Source: Flintibacter muris
GTDB lineage: Bacteria > Bacillota > Clostridia > Oscillospirales > Oscillospiraceae
Reading direction: 5' to 3'
DNA: 49,360 bases
Assembly (NCBI RefSeq): GCF_943192995.1
Contig: NZ_CALPCP010000026.1
Coordinates: 1 to 49,360, forward strand
Below the pieces are notes generated by a model. It was given only the letters and a program-made list of their open reading frames with translations, did not search any database and was not told the DNA's origin. Shown piece after piece: positions 1 through 8,044 of the stretch. The number at the start of each line of letters is the position of its first letter. Position 1 is the stretch's first letter. The position numbers and the translations under genes are program-made.

Positions 1-76
1 GTCCTCCTTTGTTGCCCCCCTTTTTTTAACAATTCACGCTTCCGGTTGTCTATTGCTTGCTTAACTTATTGACATT
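1..76 (-). other. 5' leader of a gene that starts left of the window
   Basis: Read on the minus strand this stretch ends at the window edge with AAAGGAGGAC (positions 10 to 1), a strong ribosome binding site, so a leftward gene should start just outside. The leader lies directly downstream of a repeat core that also precedes two tail-fibre-like genes further right (21331 and 43678). The hidden gene may therefore be a third member of that family, but the leader sequence itself differs from theirs, so this is only a guess. Confidence 0.5.
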
Positions 77-136
77 GCCCAAAGTGGGACGTTTGCATAC
101 ATTTAATGGAAATGAGGGCGCATTGCGCCCTTTTTT
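77..136 (-). repeat. Core of the cassette repeat block, third copy
   Basis: The reverse complement of this 60 bp nearly matches the first ~60 bp of the blocks at 21040 and 43348: an A-run, the palindrome GGGCGCAATGCGCCC, then a conserved stretch ending in the hairpin CGTCCCACTTTGGG. It is oriented leftward, opposite to the other two. Similarity stops after the second hairpin. The palindrome followed by T's could also serve as a terminator for the LysR gene. Confidence 0.8.
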
Positions 137-164
137 AAAAAAGAGCCCGCCGTTTGGCGGGCCT
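133..164 (-). terminator. Intrinsic terminator of the LysR gene
   Basis: On the minus strand a GCCCGCC/GGCGGGC hairpin (145-162) with a 4-base loop is followed by TCTTTTTT. It begins directly at the stop codon of the LysR gene. Confidence 0.8.
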
Positions 165-1095
165 ACGGTTCCAGGATATCCTTTGTAATTTCAATAAACC
201 GCTGTCCGAAATGGGACAGGTAGCGGCTTTTCCGGTAACCCGCCACCAGCTTGCTGAATGTGGAGGGATCGGTCAGGGGAAAGAAGTCCACGCCCGCCGA
301 CTCCGCAGTGGGGGCGGGGATAGCCCGCAGGAACAGCTCCGGGCAGATGGTAATTCCCACACCCGCCTGGGCCATAGCCAGGGTAGTGACCGTGTTTTCC
401 GTCTCCAGAATCAGCTGGGGCTTGACATAGTACCGGCTGAAATACTGATCCACAATGTTCCGGGTGCGGTTGCCCCGTTTAATCAGCACAAAGGGCAGAT
501 GTTCAAAGGCCCGGATATCCGCCCCCTCGGCAAACTGGCGGCGTATCTCCTCCGACTGCGTGCCAAACAGGCGGTCGGTAAAGGTTCTGGGCACCACCAT
601 CACCAGCCGCTGTTCCGTCAGCGGGATGGTGGCCACCCCCTCCATGATGATGGGCTGAAAACAGATAATCAGGTCCGCCCGCCCGTGGGACAGCTCATCC
701 TCCAGCTGGGTGGAGTTGCCCTCAAACAGGGAGAACTCCACCTGGGGAAACTCCGCCCGGAATTTGGGCAGGACATTGGGCAGCAGCGCCAGTCCGCAGG
801 TGTGGGAGATGCCCACCCGCAGCACCCCCAGGTACTGCTTGTTGATGTCCCCCACCTTGGACAGATACTGGCTGTGCAGATCCAGAATCTGGGAGGCCGT
901 GTCCACCAGCAGCCCCCCCGCATAGGTCAGCGACAGCTTGGGTGAACGGGTGAACAGCTTCACATCCAGCTCCCGTTCCAGGTTGCCAATGTGGTTGGAC
1001 AGCGACTGCTGGGAGATGTACAGCCGTTCAGCTGCCCTGGTGATGTTCAGCTCCTCTGCCACCATAAGAAAGTACTTTAAATGTTGAAAATTCAC
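163..1095 (-). CDS. LysR-family transcriptional regulator
   Basis: A 310-residue protein of usual LysR length. The N-terminal winged helix-turn-helix (residues ~1-60) shows the family pattern around NITRAAERLYISQQSLSNHI. The rest is the two-lobed effector domain, with typical segments such as LRVGISHTCGLALLPNVLP and an AQAGVGITICPE stretch near residue 245. The start is GTG with a GGCGGGG sequence upstream. It is divergent from the 2-hydroxyacid dehydrogenase at 1271 and may regulate it, as LysR proteins often control the divergent neighbour. The effector is not predictable from the sequence. Confidence 0.93.
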   Translation of the reverse strand: MNFQHLKYFLMVAEELNITRAAERLYISQQSLSNHIGNLERELDVKLFTRSPKLSLTYAGGLLVDTASQILDLHSQYLSKVGDINKQYLGVLRVGISHTCGLALLPNVLPKFRAEFPQVEFSLFEGNSTQLEDELSHGRADLIICFQPIIMEGVATIPLTEQRLVMVVPRTFTDRLFGTQSEEIRRQFAEGADIRAFEHLPFVLIKRGNRTRNIVDQYFSRYYVKPQLILETENTVTTLAMAQAGVGITICPELFLRAIPAPTAESAGVDFFPLTDPSTFSKLVAGYRKSRYLSHFGQRFIEITKDILEP

Positions 1096-1127
1096 AAAAA
1101 TACCCCGCCTTTTTTGGTGTATAGGTC

Positions 1128-1156
1128 ATTATACCACAGTTGTTTAACTGTGGCAA
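1128..1156 (-). promoter_or_regulatory. LysR promoter with operator in the spacer
   Basis: Minus-strand -35 TTGCCA (1151-1156) and -10 TATAAT (1128-1133) are separated by exactly 17 bp. An inverted repeat CCACAGTT-N4-AACTGTGG (1134-1153) fills the spacer, so the bound protein would block its own promoter. This suggests autorepression by the LysR protein and perhaps control of the divergent gene. Confidence 0.75.
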
Positions 1157-1270
1157 CCCTCGACAAAAATGTACTTCCCAAATCGATAAAAATATGGCAT
1201 AATAGGCAATAGAAAACGGTATAATCTGGGCCGCGGCCCAAAATAATGAATCAGGAAGGAATGTTGGCTT

Positions 1271-2212
1271 ATGAAATGTCTTATCATCGACGTCGTCTCC
1301 CCCGCCATCTCTGAGGAACTGGGCAAGTATATGGAGGTTGATACCAAGATTCTCCCCACTCAGGAGGAGCTTGCCGGCATGATTGGCGACTACGAGGTCC
1401 TGATTATGCGTGTGGACCCCGCCATCAACAAGGACATCCTGGATGCCGCCAAGAAGCTGAAGGTAATCGGCGTATGCTCCGTGGGTCTGAACCACATTGA
1501 CATGGACACCGCCAAGGCCAACGGCGTGCAGGTCTTCAACGCCCCCGGCCTCAACGGCAACGCCGTGGCTGAGCTGACTATTTCCAAGATGCTGGATATG
1601 TCCCGCCACACCATCCCCGCCTGCAACGACGTAAAGATCAACAAGAACTGGGATAAGTACAAGTTTGTGGGCCGCGAGCTGCGGGGCAAGACTCTGGGCG
1701 TACTGGGCTTTGGCCGCATTGGCCAGCGTGTGGGCGAGCTGGCCCGGGCCTTCCTGATGGATGTGGTGGCCTATGACCCCTACCTCCCCGCCGAGGTCTT
1801 TGAGCAGCAGCACGCCAAGAGCATGTCCATTGAAGAGGTATTGAAGGTGTCTGACTTTGTCACCATCCACATGCCCCTCACCCCCGAGACCAAGGACCTG
1901 TTTAACGCCAAGTCTATCGCCGGGATGAAGGACGACGCCGTGGTGCTGAACATGGCCCGTGGCGGTATCGTCAACGAAAAGGATATGTACGAGGCCCTGA
2001 AAGCCGGAAAGATTGGCGGCTACGCCTCCGACGTTATGGAGAACGAGCTGGCCGGCGGCGGCCTCACCGAGGATGCCGGCTTCGATTCCCCCCTGTTTGA
2101 GTGTGACAACTTTATCGTCACCCCCCACCTGGGCGCCCAGACCCTGGACGCCTCCCGGGATATCGGAGCTCACATTATCAACAAGGTAAAAGAGGCCCTG
2201 GATCTGAAATAA
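1271..2212 (+). CDS. D-isomer-specific 2-hydroxyacid dehydrogenase
   Basis: A 313-residue NAD(H)-dependent dehydrogenase of the SerA/D-lactate dehydrogenase family, reducing a 2-oxoacid or oxidising a D-2-hydroxyacid in the cytoplasm. The Rossmann motif is GVLGFGRIGQRVGE (residues ~142-155). The catalytic residues are visible as Arg in NMARGGIVN, the acidic residue in the ASDVMENE stretch, and His in VTPHLGAQT near residue 286. No ACT domain is present, so it is shorter than regulated SerA enzymes. AAGGA lies upstream of the ATG. It stands alone, divergent from a LysR regulator. The true substrate (phosphoglycerate, hydroxypyruvate, 2-oxoisocaproate or other) cannot be told. Confidence 0.92.
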   Translation: MKCLIIDVVSPAISEELGKYMEVDTKILPTQEELAGMIGDYEVLIMRVDPAINKDILDAAKKLKVIGVCSVGLNHIDMDTAKANGVQVFNAPGLNGNAVAELTISKMLDMSRHTIPACNDVKINKNWDKYKFVGRELRGKTLGVLGFGRIGQRVGELARAFLMDVVAYDPYLPAEVFEQQHAKSMSIEEVLKVSDFVTIHMPLTPETKDLFNAKSIAGMKDDAVVLNMARGGIVNEKDMYEALKAGKIGGYASDVMENELAGGGLTEDAGFDSPLFECDNFIVTPHLGAQTLDASRDIGAHIINKVKEALDLK

Positions 2213-2216
2213 CAGC

Positions 2217-2290
2217 AAAAAGAGCCCGCTTCCATGTGAAAGCGGGCTCTTTTTCTTGAAAAGTCTCCCTCAAAGCGGGAGGCTTTTTTG
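2217..2290. terminator. Two terminator hairpins between convergent genes
   Basis: The first hairpin (about 2218-2252) has AGAGCCCGCTT/AAGCGGGCTCT arms flanked by A- and T-runs, so it can work in both directions. The second (about 2262-2290), GTCTCCC/GGGAGGC followed by TTTTTT, can also stop the leftward mutase gene. They separate the dehydrogenase from the convergent mutase. Confidence 0.85.
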
Positions 2291-4006
2291 TCAGCCTTTC
2301 AAAGTCTCGGCCCAGGCGGCGTACTGTTCCACCTTGGCGTCACACTCCTCCTTGGTGGCGCCGTTGGCCAGGATGTACACCTTGACCTTGGGCTCGGTGC
2401 CGGAGGGACGGACAATCAGGCTGGTGCCGTCGGCCATCTCGTAGCGCAGGACGTTGGAGCCGGACAGCTCCATAGTGGACTTGTTTCCATCGGCCACAGA
2501 CACCACACTGCCATCCTTGTAGTCCTTCTGCTCCTTCACGGCCACGCCGGCGATCTCCACCGGGGGCTTCTCCCGCAGGTTGGCCATCAGCTCAGCCATC
2601 TTCTTCAGGCCATCCAGGCCGGGCATGACCAGGTTCATGGTCCGCTCGCTGTAGTAGCCATATTTCTTGTACAGGGACAGCAGGGCGTCGTACAGGGTCA
2701 TGCCCTGACCGGCGTACCATGCGGCCATCTCGGACAGGGCCACCGAGGCGGTGACAGCGTCCTTATCCCGGACAAAGGAGCCCAGCATGTAGCCGTAGCT
2801 CTCCTCGTAGGACATAATCACATTGCCCGCGCCGGAGCCCTCCAGCTGGTCCTTCTTCTGGGCCAGGAACTTAAAGCCGGTGAAGGTATCAAAGCATTGC
2901 AGGCCGTTTACCTCAGCCACCTTGCGGGCCATCTCGGTAGTGACAATGGTTTTCAGGGCGACAGGCTTTTCAGGCAGCTTGCCCACCCGCTTCATGGCGC
3001 CAATCAGGTAGTCCAGCAGCAGCACACCGGTCTGGTTGCCGGTGAGCACCTTGAACTCGCCGTTTCCGGTGTTGACCATGATGCCCACCCGGTCGGCGTC
3101 GGGGTCGGAGCCCAGAATGAAGTCGGCACCGTTCTCCTTGGCCAGTTTCACTGCCAGCTCAAAGCCCTCGGGGTTCTCCGGATTGGGGGAGACCACGGTG
3201 GGGAAGTTGCCGTCAATGACCATCTGCTCAGGGACACAGATCACGTGCTTCATACCCAGCCGCTTCAGGGCCTCGGGGATGAGCTTGTGGCCGGTGCCGT
3301 GGAAGGGGGTGTAGACCATCTTGAAGGTGCCGGCCACCTTCTCCACCGCCGCCTTGTCATTGACTTGGGACATGGCATTGGCCAGGAACTTCTCATCCGT
3401 CTCCTCGCCCATCATGGTGATGGGGGCGGGAGCGGCACACCCCAGCTTGGGCCCGGTGAGCACGTCCAGCTCCTTCATGATCTTGGCCACCTCGTCGGCG
3501 TGCTGAGGGGGCAGCTGGGCGCCGTCCTCCCAATAGACCTTGTAGCCGTTATACTCCTTGGGATTGTGGCTGGCAGTGACGTTGATACCAGCGATGCAGC
3601 CATACTCCCGGATGGCGAAGGACAGCTCGGGGGTGGGGCGCAGGGACTCAAACAGCCGCACCGGGATGCCGTTGCAGGCCAGCACACTGGCCGCCGCCTG
3701 GGCAAACTCCGGGGAGTTATTCCGGCAGTCGTAGCACACGGCAACCCCCCGCTTTACCGCCTCGGGACCCTCAGCCAGAATTACCTGGGCAAAGGCCTGG
3801 GTGGCGTGGCGGACGGTGTAGATATTCATGCGGTAGGTGCCCATTCCCATGGTGCCCCGCAGGCCGGCGGTGCCGAAGGACAGCTGGTCGAAGAAGCGGG
3901 ATTCGATCTCTTTCTCGTCGTTCTTGATGGTCTCCAGCTCGGCCTTTTCCTCGCCGGAGAGGACAGGACTGGCCAGCCAGGCCTCGTAAGTATCGCGATA
4001 GGACAT
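2291..4006 (-). CDS. Phosphoglucomutase/phosphomannomutase family enzyme
   Basis: A 571-residue alpha-D-phosphohexomutase that interconverts sugar 1- and 6-phosphates, feeding glycogen, cell-wall and surface polysaccharide precursors. All four family motifs are visible: the phosphoserine loop NVTASHNPKEYNGYK (residues ~140-155), the metal-binding loop GSDPDADRVGI, the sugar-binding EESYGYM, and the phosphate-binding RPSGTEPKVKVY near the C-terminus. Length and the N-terminal SFGTAGLRGTMG fit the long Firmicutes PgcA-type mutases. GGAGGT lies before the ATG. It is 84 bp downstream of the RluA gene on the same strand. An extended -10 (TGGTACAAT) in the gap suggests it may also have its own promoter. 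Confidence 0.95.
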   Translation of the reverse strand: MSYRDTYEAWLASPVLSGEEKAELETIKNDEKEIESRFFDQLSFGTAGLRGTMGMGTYRMNIYTVRHATQAFAQVILAEGPEAVKRGVAVCYDCRNNSPEFAQAAASVLACNGIPVRLFESLRPTPELSFAIREYGCIAGINVTASHNPKEYNGYKVYWEDGAQLPPQHADEVAKIMKELDVLTGPKLGCAAPAPITMMGEETDEKFLANAMSQVNDKAAVEKVAGTFKMVYTPFHGTGHKLIPEALKRLGMKHVICVPEQMVIDGNFPTVVSPNPENPEGFELAVKLAKENGADFILGSDPDADRVGIMVNTGNGEFKVLTGNQTGVLLLDYLIGAMKRVGKLPEKPVALKTIVTTEMARKVAEVNGLQCFDTFTGFKFLAQKKDQLEGSGAGNVIMSYEESYGYMLGSFVRDKDAVTASVALSEMAAWYAGQGMTLYDALLSLYKKYGYYSERTMNLVMPGLDGLKKMAELMANLREKPPVEIAGVAVKEQKDYKDGSVVSVADGNKSTMELSGSNVLRYEMADGTSLIVRPSGTEPKVKVYILANGATKEECDAKVEQYAAWAETLKG

Positions 4007-4090
4007 ATTGACATACCTCCAGTGGCTGAAATTTTACATCTACCATTGTACCACAGGGGGGACAAGATTACCAGAGCTTTTTGTGAGAAT

Positions 4091-4981
4091 TTACAGTTTC
4101 AGCCGGGCCATATCCTCCGGCAGCGGAAGCGAAAATTCCAGCTTCGCTTTTGTAATGGGATGGAGGAAGGAGAGATACCCCGAGTGGAGTGCCGGACGGC
4201 CAATCAGCTCCTGATTTTCGGTGCCATAGAGGAAATCTCCCGCCAGCGGGTGGCCGGTGTGGGCCATGTGGACCCGGATCTGGTGGGTGCGGCCCGTCTC
4301 CAGCTCCAGGGATACCAGCGCCCGGTCCCCCCAGCGGCGCAGCACCCTGTACCTGGTGCGGGCGCTCTTGCCGTCGGGGCGGACCATCTGCTCCATGAGG
4401 GAGCCGGGCCTGGGGCCCAGCGGGGCGTCAATCACCCCGGCGGGAGGGGCCGGGACCCCCTCGCACACCGCCAGGTAGACCCGGCGGAAGTCCTCGGTGT
4501 GGAGCTGATTTTTCAATATCTCCTGGGCGTGGGGGTGCTTGGCGGACACAATCAGCCCGCTGGTCCCCCGGTCCAGCCGGTGGACGGGATGAAAATCCGC
4601 CTCCTGCCCCGACGTTTCGTAATAATACACCAAAAAATTACCTAAAGTATCGTCAAAATGCCCCGGTCCGGGGTGGACGGACACCCCCGCCGCCTTATTC
4701 AGAACGATCAGGTCCTCGTCCTCGCAGACAATATCCAGCGGTCCCGGCGCAGGGACGATGCCGCTGTTTCGGACCGGGTCGGACAGCCGCACCGACAGCA
4801 CCTGCCCCGCCTCCGGGCAGAACCGGGTGTTCACCCGGACCCCATCCACCAGGATGCCGTCCTCCAGCCATTTGATGCGGCGCACCACCGTCCCGGACAG
4901 CTGCAAATGGCGCTTCAGTAAGGTATCCACCTTGGTACCCGCCAGCTCCGGCGTGACGGTCAGCGCCAGCCGCCGGCTCAC
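4091..4981 (-). CDS. RluA-family pseudouridine synthase
   Basis: A 296-residue protein that isomerises uridine to pseudouridine in rRNA or tRNA. The catalytic Asp lies in the family motif VHRLDRGTSGLIV. A GRTHQIRVHMAHTGHPLAGD segment and an N-terminal S4-like stretch (LLKRHLQLSG to GVRVN) agree with the RluA/RluD group. The chosen start is GTG at 4981, whose bases overlap the TGA of the upstream membrane-protein gene, so translation is probably coupled. The longer open frame upstream runs antisense-like through that gene and is rejected. Its target base is not predictable. Its linkage to a regulator/membrane-protein operon is unusual. Confidence 0.9.
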   Translation of the reverse strand: MSRRLALTVTPELAGTKVDTLLKRHLQLSGTVVRRIKWLEDGILVDGVRVNTRFCPEAGQVLSVRLSDPVRNSGIVPAPGPLDIVCEDEDLIVLNKAAGVSVHPGPGHFDDTLGNFLVYYYETSGQEADFHPVHRLDRGTSGLIVSAKHPHAQEILKNQLHTEDFRRVYLAVCEGVPAPPAGVIDAPLGPRPGSLMEQMVRPDGKSARTRYRVLRRWGDRALVSLELETGRTHQIRVHMAHTGHPLAGDFLYGTENQELIGRPALHSGYLSFLHPITKAKLEFSLPLPEDMARLKL

Positions 4982-5442
4982 AGCTTTCTGGACAGCCACA
5001 GGCTGGAAAGGAAAAAGACGGCGGCGTAGAAGAATACGACCCCCGTCAGGGCGTAGTATGCCTCCATGCTCAGGGGCAGGACGATGAACAGGGACAGCAC
5101 CACCCCGAAAATGGTGAGTCCCCCCGCTAGTTGCGCAGCGGTGCGCATGATGTGCATCTCCCGCTCGTCCGTCTCTTTGATTTTGGCCTTCCGCTGGGCC
5201 TGGGGATGGGTGAGCAGATATTGCGTGCGGATAAAAAGAATCAAAGCCCCGGCGGTGATGCCGCTGGCCGCCCCCAGGTAGAACCCCTGGGCATGCTCGG
5301 ACAGATGGCTGTCCGGCACCAGCAGAAAATAGCACACGAAGCCCACCAGTCCAATGACTAACATTCCTATCGCTGCCCAGCGGCGCTGTTTTAAGGATTT
5401 TTTATAGTCCCCGCCGCCTGTCAAAAGTTGTTTTACCAGCAT
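4978..5442 (-). CDS. Four-helix membrane protein with DERE motif
   Basis: A 154-residue protein of unknown function. Two hydrophobic hairpins are visible: residues ~24-42 and ~54-72, then ~104-124 and ~130-148. A charged cytosolic loop with TDEREMHIMRTAAQLA sits between the pairs. The neighbour at 5457 carries a similar DERN motif after its second helix, so the two look like diverged paralogues, resembling small DUF2178-like membrane proteins paired with XRE regulators. The start at 5442 is chosen because AAGGAGGA lies just upstream. Confidence 0.8.
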   Translation of the reverse strand: MLVKQLLTGGGDYKKSLKQRRWAAIGMLVIGLVGFVCYFLLVPDSHLSEHAQGFYLGAASGITAGALILFIRTQYLLTHPQAQRKAKIKETDEREMHIMRTAAQLAGGLTIFGVVLSLFIVLPLSMEAYYALTGVVFFYAAVFFLSSLWLSRKL

Positions 5443-5456
5443 ATTCGGAGTCCTCC

Positions 5457-5873
5457 TTACATCTTCTTGTTCCAGCGGTGAATGTTGATCATATAGAAGG
5501 TACAGTGGAGCACGATCACGACGGACACGGCCACGCCCCACAGCCCGCCTACGAAAATCTGGATGACCATAAACACCGCCCACAGCATGTACAGCGTCCA
5601 GTACCAGGAGGACATGGCCGCCTTTTCTCGGATGGCCACGTTCCGTTCATCGTGTTCGCTCCGCTCATACTCCTTTTGCTCCTCTGGGGACATCCGGATG
5701 AGGCTCAGGGCAATTCCCACCACACCAAAGCCCATCAGCACACCGCCCAGGGTAAACAGCAAAAGGCTGAGCTGCTCCTTGATCCGCTCCCCCAGCAGGA
5801 ACGTGGCCAGAATCAGAGCCCAGGCCGCCGCGAGCATCACATAGGGGGCCGCTTTTTTCAAACAGTCTTTCAT
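5457..5873 (-). CDS. Four-helix membrane protein with DERN motif
   Basis: A 138-residue integral membrane protein of unknown function. Hydrophobic segments lie at residues ~9-27, ~36-58, ~91-108 and ~112-128. The loop between the second and third carries MSPEEQKEYERSEHDERN. Its ATG overlaps the TGA of the XRE gene by 4 bp (ATGA), so the two are translated together. Small XRE regulators next to such membrane proteins are common in Firmicutes, where the pair often responds to envelope stress or forms a self-regulated unit. The role here is unknown. Confidence 0.82.
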   Translation of the reverse strand: MKDCLKKAAPYVMLAAAWALILATFLLGERIKEQLSLLLFTLGGVLMGFGVVGIALSLIRMSPEEQKEYERSEHDERNVAIREKAAMSSWYWTLYMLWAVFMVIQIFVGGLWGVAVSVVIVLHCTFYMINIHRWNKKM

Positions 5874-6073
5874 GGAATCTCCTCCTCAAACAGAAATACT
5901 TCCTCAATGGTCATGCCGAAATACTTCGCAATCTTGTGGGCCAGCAGCAATGAGGCGTTGTACCGGCCGCTCTCCAGGGAGATGATGGTCTGCCGGGTGA
6001 CGTCCACCGCGTCGGCCAGCTCGGCCTGGGAGATGCGCCGCTCCTTGCGCAGGGCGGAAATTTTGTTGGTCAC
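5870..6073 (-). CDS. XRE-family helix-turn-helix regulator
   Basis: A compact 67-residue Cro/CI-type DNA-binding protein made up of little more than the HTH fold. The helix pair around SQAELADAVDVTRQTIISLE and the following RYNASLLLAHKIAKYFGMTIEEVF are typical of the YozG/Xre-like small repressors. The start is GTG, 9-10 bp after AAGGAAG. It is the first gene of an operon with two membrane proteins and a pseudouridine synthase, and the promoter is covered by inverted repeats, so autorepression is likely. Confidence 0.92.
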   Translation of the reverse strand: MTNKISALRKERRISQAELADAVDVTRQTIISLESGRYNASLLLAHKIAKYFGMTIEEVFLFEEEIP

Positions 6074-6095
6074 CGGACCACTTCCTTCGCACTCA

Positions 6096-6153
6096 AAAAT
6101 GTAAAGTTCGCTTTACTACCTGGTAGTATAGCACGCTTTACATTTTGTGTCAA
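6096..6153 (-). promoter_or_regulatory. Promoter with three inverted repeats
   Basis: Minus-strand TTGACA (6148-6153) and TATACT (6125-6130) are separated by 17 bp, close to a perfect sigma-A promoter. Three dyads overlap it: AAAATGTAAAG...CTTTACATTTT (6096-6106 with 6136-6146), GTAAAG-TTCG-CTTTAC (6101-6116), and TACTACC-T-GGTAGTA around the -10 and just downstream (6114-6128). The repeated GTAAAG half-sites are the probable operator of the XRE repressor encoded downstream. Confidence 0.85.
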
Positions 6154-6173
6154 GTAAACTTTATATCTTTTTC

Positions 6174-6208
6174 AAAAAAAGAAGTCCGCCGGAAGGCGGA
6201 CTTCAAAT
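6174..6208 (-). terminator. Intrinsic terminator of ilvD
   Basis: On the minus strand AAGTCCGCC-TTCC-GGCGGACTT is followed by CTTTTTTT. It lies downstream of ilvD, past a dispersed palindromic repeat. Confidence 0.8.
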
Positions 6209-6211
6209 TAC

Positions 6212-6269
6212 AGGAATCATCAGATTTTCTGCCATCTGCAGGGGCGGCCAAAGGCCGTCCCTGCAGAAT
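6212..6269. repeat. Palindromic dispersed repeat, family A
   Basis: A degenerate copy of the ~90 bp family seen complete at 40336-40426. One end has the conserved AATCATCAGA and CATCTGCAGGGGCGGCC, and the centre is the palindrome GGCGGCC-AAA-GGCCGTCC. It sits between ilvD and its terminator, so it would be transcribed in the 3' UTR. Confidence 0.7.
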
Positions 6270-6272
6270 AGG

Positions 6273-7934
6273 TTATCCCCAAATCGCGCCCTTGTCGGCG
6301 GAGGACACCAGCTTGGCATACCGGGCCAGATAGCCGGTTTTGATCTTGGGTTCGGGACAGACCCACTTGGCGCGGCGGGCGGCCAGGGTGGCGTCGTCTA
6401 CCTTGAGGGTGATGGTGTGGGCGGGAATATCAATGGTGATGAGGTCGCCCTCCTCCACCAGGCCGATATTGCCGCCTGAGGCCGCCTCGGGGGAGACGTG
6501 GCCAATGGAGGCTCCCCGGGTGGCGCCGGAAAAGCGGCCGTCGGTAATGAGGGCTACATCCTTGTCCAGCCCCATGCCGGCAATGGCGGAGGTGGGGTTG
6601 AGCATTTCCCGCATGCCGGGGCCCCCCTTGGGGCCCTCGTAGCGGATGACCACCACGTCACCCGCCACAATTTTGTTGGCATAAATGGCCTCAATGGCCT
6701 CCTCTTCGCTGTTAAAGACCCGGGCGGGACCCTCGTGCCGCATCATCTCGGGGGCCACGGCGGACTGCTTCACCACACAGCCGTCAGGGGCCAGGTTGCC
6801 CTTGAGGACAGCGATACCGCCGGTTTTGGAGTAGGGGTTGTCAATGGGGCGGATAATCTCGGGGTTGCGGTTGACCACACCCTCCAGATTTTCAGCCACG
6901 CTCTTACCGGTGCAGGTGGGCAGAGTGGTGTCGATCAGTCCCGCCTTGGCCAGCTCGGCCATCACAGCGTACACGCCGCCGGCCCGCTCCAGATCCTCCA
7001 TGTAGGTGTCACCGGCGGGAGCCAAATGGCACAGGTTGGGGGTCCGGTCAGAAATCTCGTTAGCCATGTCAAAGCTGAGTTCAATGCCGCACTCGTGGGC
7101 AATGGCGGGCAGATGGAGCATGGTGTTAGTGGAACAGCCCAGGGCCATATCAATGGTCTCGGCGTTGTGGAAGGCGGCTTGCGTCATAATGTCCCGGGGG
7201 CGGATATCCTTTTCCACCAGTTCCATAATCTTCATACCGGCGTGCTTGGCCAGCCGCAGCCGGGCGGAGTGGACAGCGGGGATGGTGCCGTTGCCTTGCA
7301 GTCCCATGCCAATGGCCTCGGTGAGGCAGTTCATGGAGTTGGCGGTGTACATCCCGGAGCAGGAACCGCAGGTGGGGCAGGCGTTGTTCTCATACTCCTC
7401 CACCCCGGCCTCGTCCAGCTTTCCAGCGTAGTAGGAGCCTACCGCCTCAAACATGTGGGACAGGCAGGTGCGCCGGCCATCATTCAGTGTCCCGGCCAGC
7501 ATGGGCCCGCCGGAGACAAAGATAGTCGGGACGTTTACCCGTGCCGCCGCCATGAGCAGGCCAGGGACGTTTTTGTCGCAGTTGGGGATCATCACCAGGC
7601 CGTCAAACTGGTGGGCCATGGCCATGGCCTCGGTGGAGTCGGCAATCAGGTCCCGGGTGACCAGAGAGTACTTCATGCCCACATGTCCCATGGCAATGCC
7701 GTCGCACACAGCAATGGCGGGGAACTCCACCGGGGTTCCCCCGGCAGCCCGGATACCGGCCTTGACGGCCTCAGCGATTTTGTCCAGATTCATGTGGCCG
7801 GGGACAATCTCATTATAGGAGCAGACCACGCCGATCAGGGGCCTCTCCAGCTCCTCCCTGGTGTAGCCCAGGGCGTAGAGCAGGGAACGGTTGGGCGCGG
7901 CGGGGATACCTTTTTTTACCACATCAGAGCGCAT
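6273..7934 (-). CDS. ilvD: Dihydroxy-acid dehydratase
   Basis: A 553-residue [Fe-S] enzyme that dehydrates 2,3-dihydroxy-isovalerate and -methylvalerate to the 2-oxoacid precursors of valine, leucine and isoleucine. Cluster cysteines are visible in [10 protein letters not shown] (residue ~120) and in [19 protein letters not shown] (near residue 190). The C-terminal [20 protein letters not shown] is the classic IlvD/Edd signature. Length matches IlvD rather than the longer Edd. The start at 7934 is set by GGAGGTCC upstream; the longer frame is spurious. It stands apart from other ilv genes and faces a GntR regulator whose operator overlaps its start of transcription. Confidence 0.97.
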   Translation of the reverse strand: MRSDVVKKGIPAAPNRSLLYALGYTREELERPLIGVVCSYNEIVPGHMNLDKIAEAVKAGIRAAGGTPVEFPAIAVCDGIAMGHVGMKYSLVTRDLIADSTEAMAMAHQFDGLVMIPNCDKNVPGLLMAAARVNVPTIFVSGGPMLAGTLNDGRRTCLSHMFEAVGSYYAGKLDEAGVEEYENNACPTCGSCSGMYTANSMNCLTEAIGMGLQGNGTIPAVHSARLRLAKHAGMKIMELVEKDIRPRDIMTQAAFHNAETIDMALGCSTNTMLHLPAIAHECGIELSFDMANEISDRTPNLCHLAPAGDTYMEDLERAGGVYAVMAELAKAGLIDTTLPTCTGKSVAENLEGVVNRNPEIIRPIDNPYSKTGGIAVLKGNLAPDGCVVKQSAVAPEMMRHEGPARVFNSEEEAIEAIYANKIVAGDVVVIRYEGPKGGPGMREMLNPTSAIAGMGLDKDVALITDGRFSGATRGASIGHVSPEAASGGNIGLVEEGDLITIDIPAHTITLKVDDATLAARRAKWVCPEPKIKTGYLARYAKLVSSADKGAIWG

Positions 7935-7982
7935 AAACAGGACCTCCAAATTTTTCTCAAAAGTTGTCTGATAACTCTTGAA

Positions 7983-8023
7983 TTGTATGACAATATAATA
8001 TATCATGGGAGTATGGAAGTCAA
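7983..8023 (-). promoter_or_regulatory. ilvD promoter with FadR-type operator
   Basis: Minus-strand -35 TTGACT (8018-8023) and -10 TATTAT (7995-8000) are 17 bp apart. Directly downstream lies TTGTATGACAA (7983-7993 on the plus strand), an exact match to the TNGTNNNACNA pattern of FadR-subfamily GntR operators. Binding there would block ilvD initiation and could also affect the divergent regulator gene. Confidence 0.8.
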
Positions 8024-8044
8024 GGAAAATTTGAGGTGTTCTTT

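Noticed and set aside
2288..4645. Long plus-strand frames opposite the mutase, ilvD, cysS, murA and proS genes
   Set aside because: They are low-complexity, His/Gly/Leu-rich antisense frames caused by third-position GC bias. The opposite strand has complete catalytic motifs.
6212..6269. CRISPR-like palindromic repeats
   Set aside because: Copies are kilobases apart, irregular, and no cas gene or regular spacer is present.
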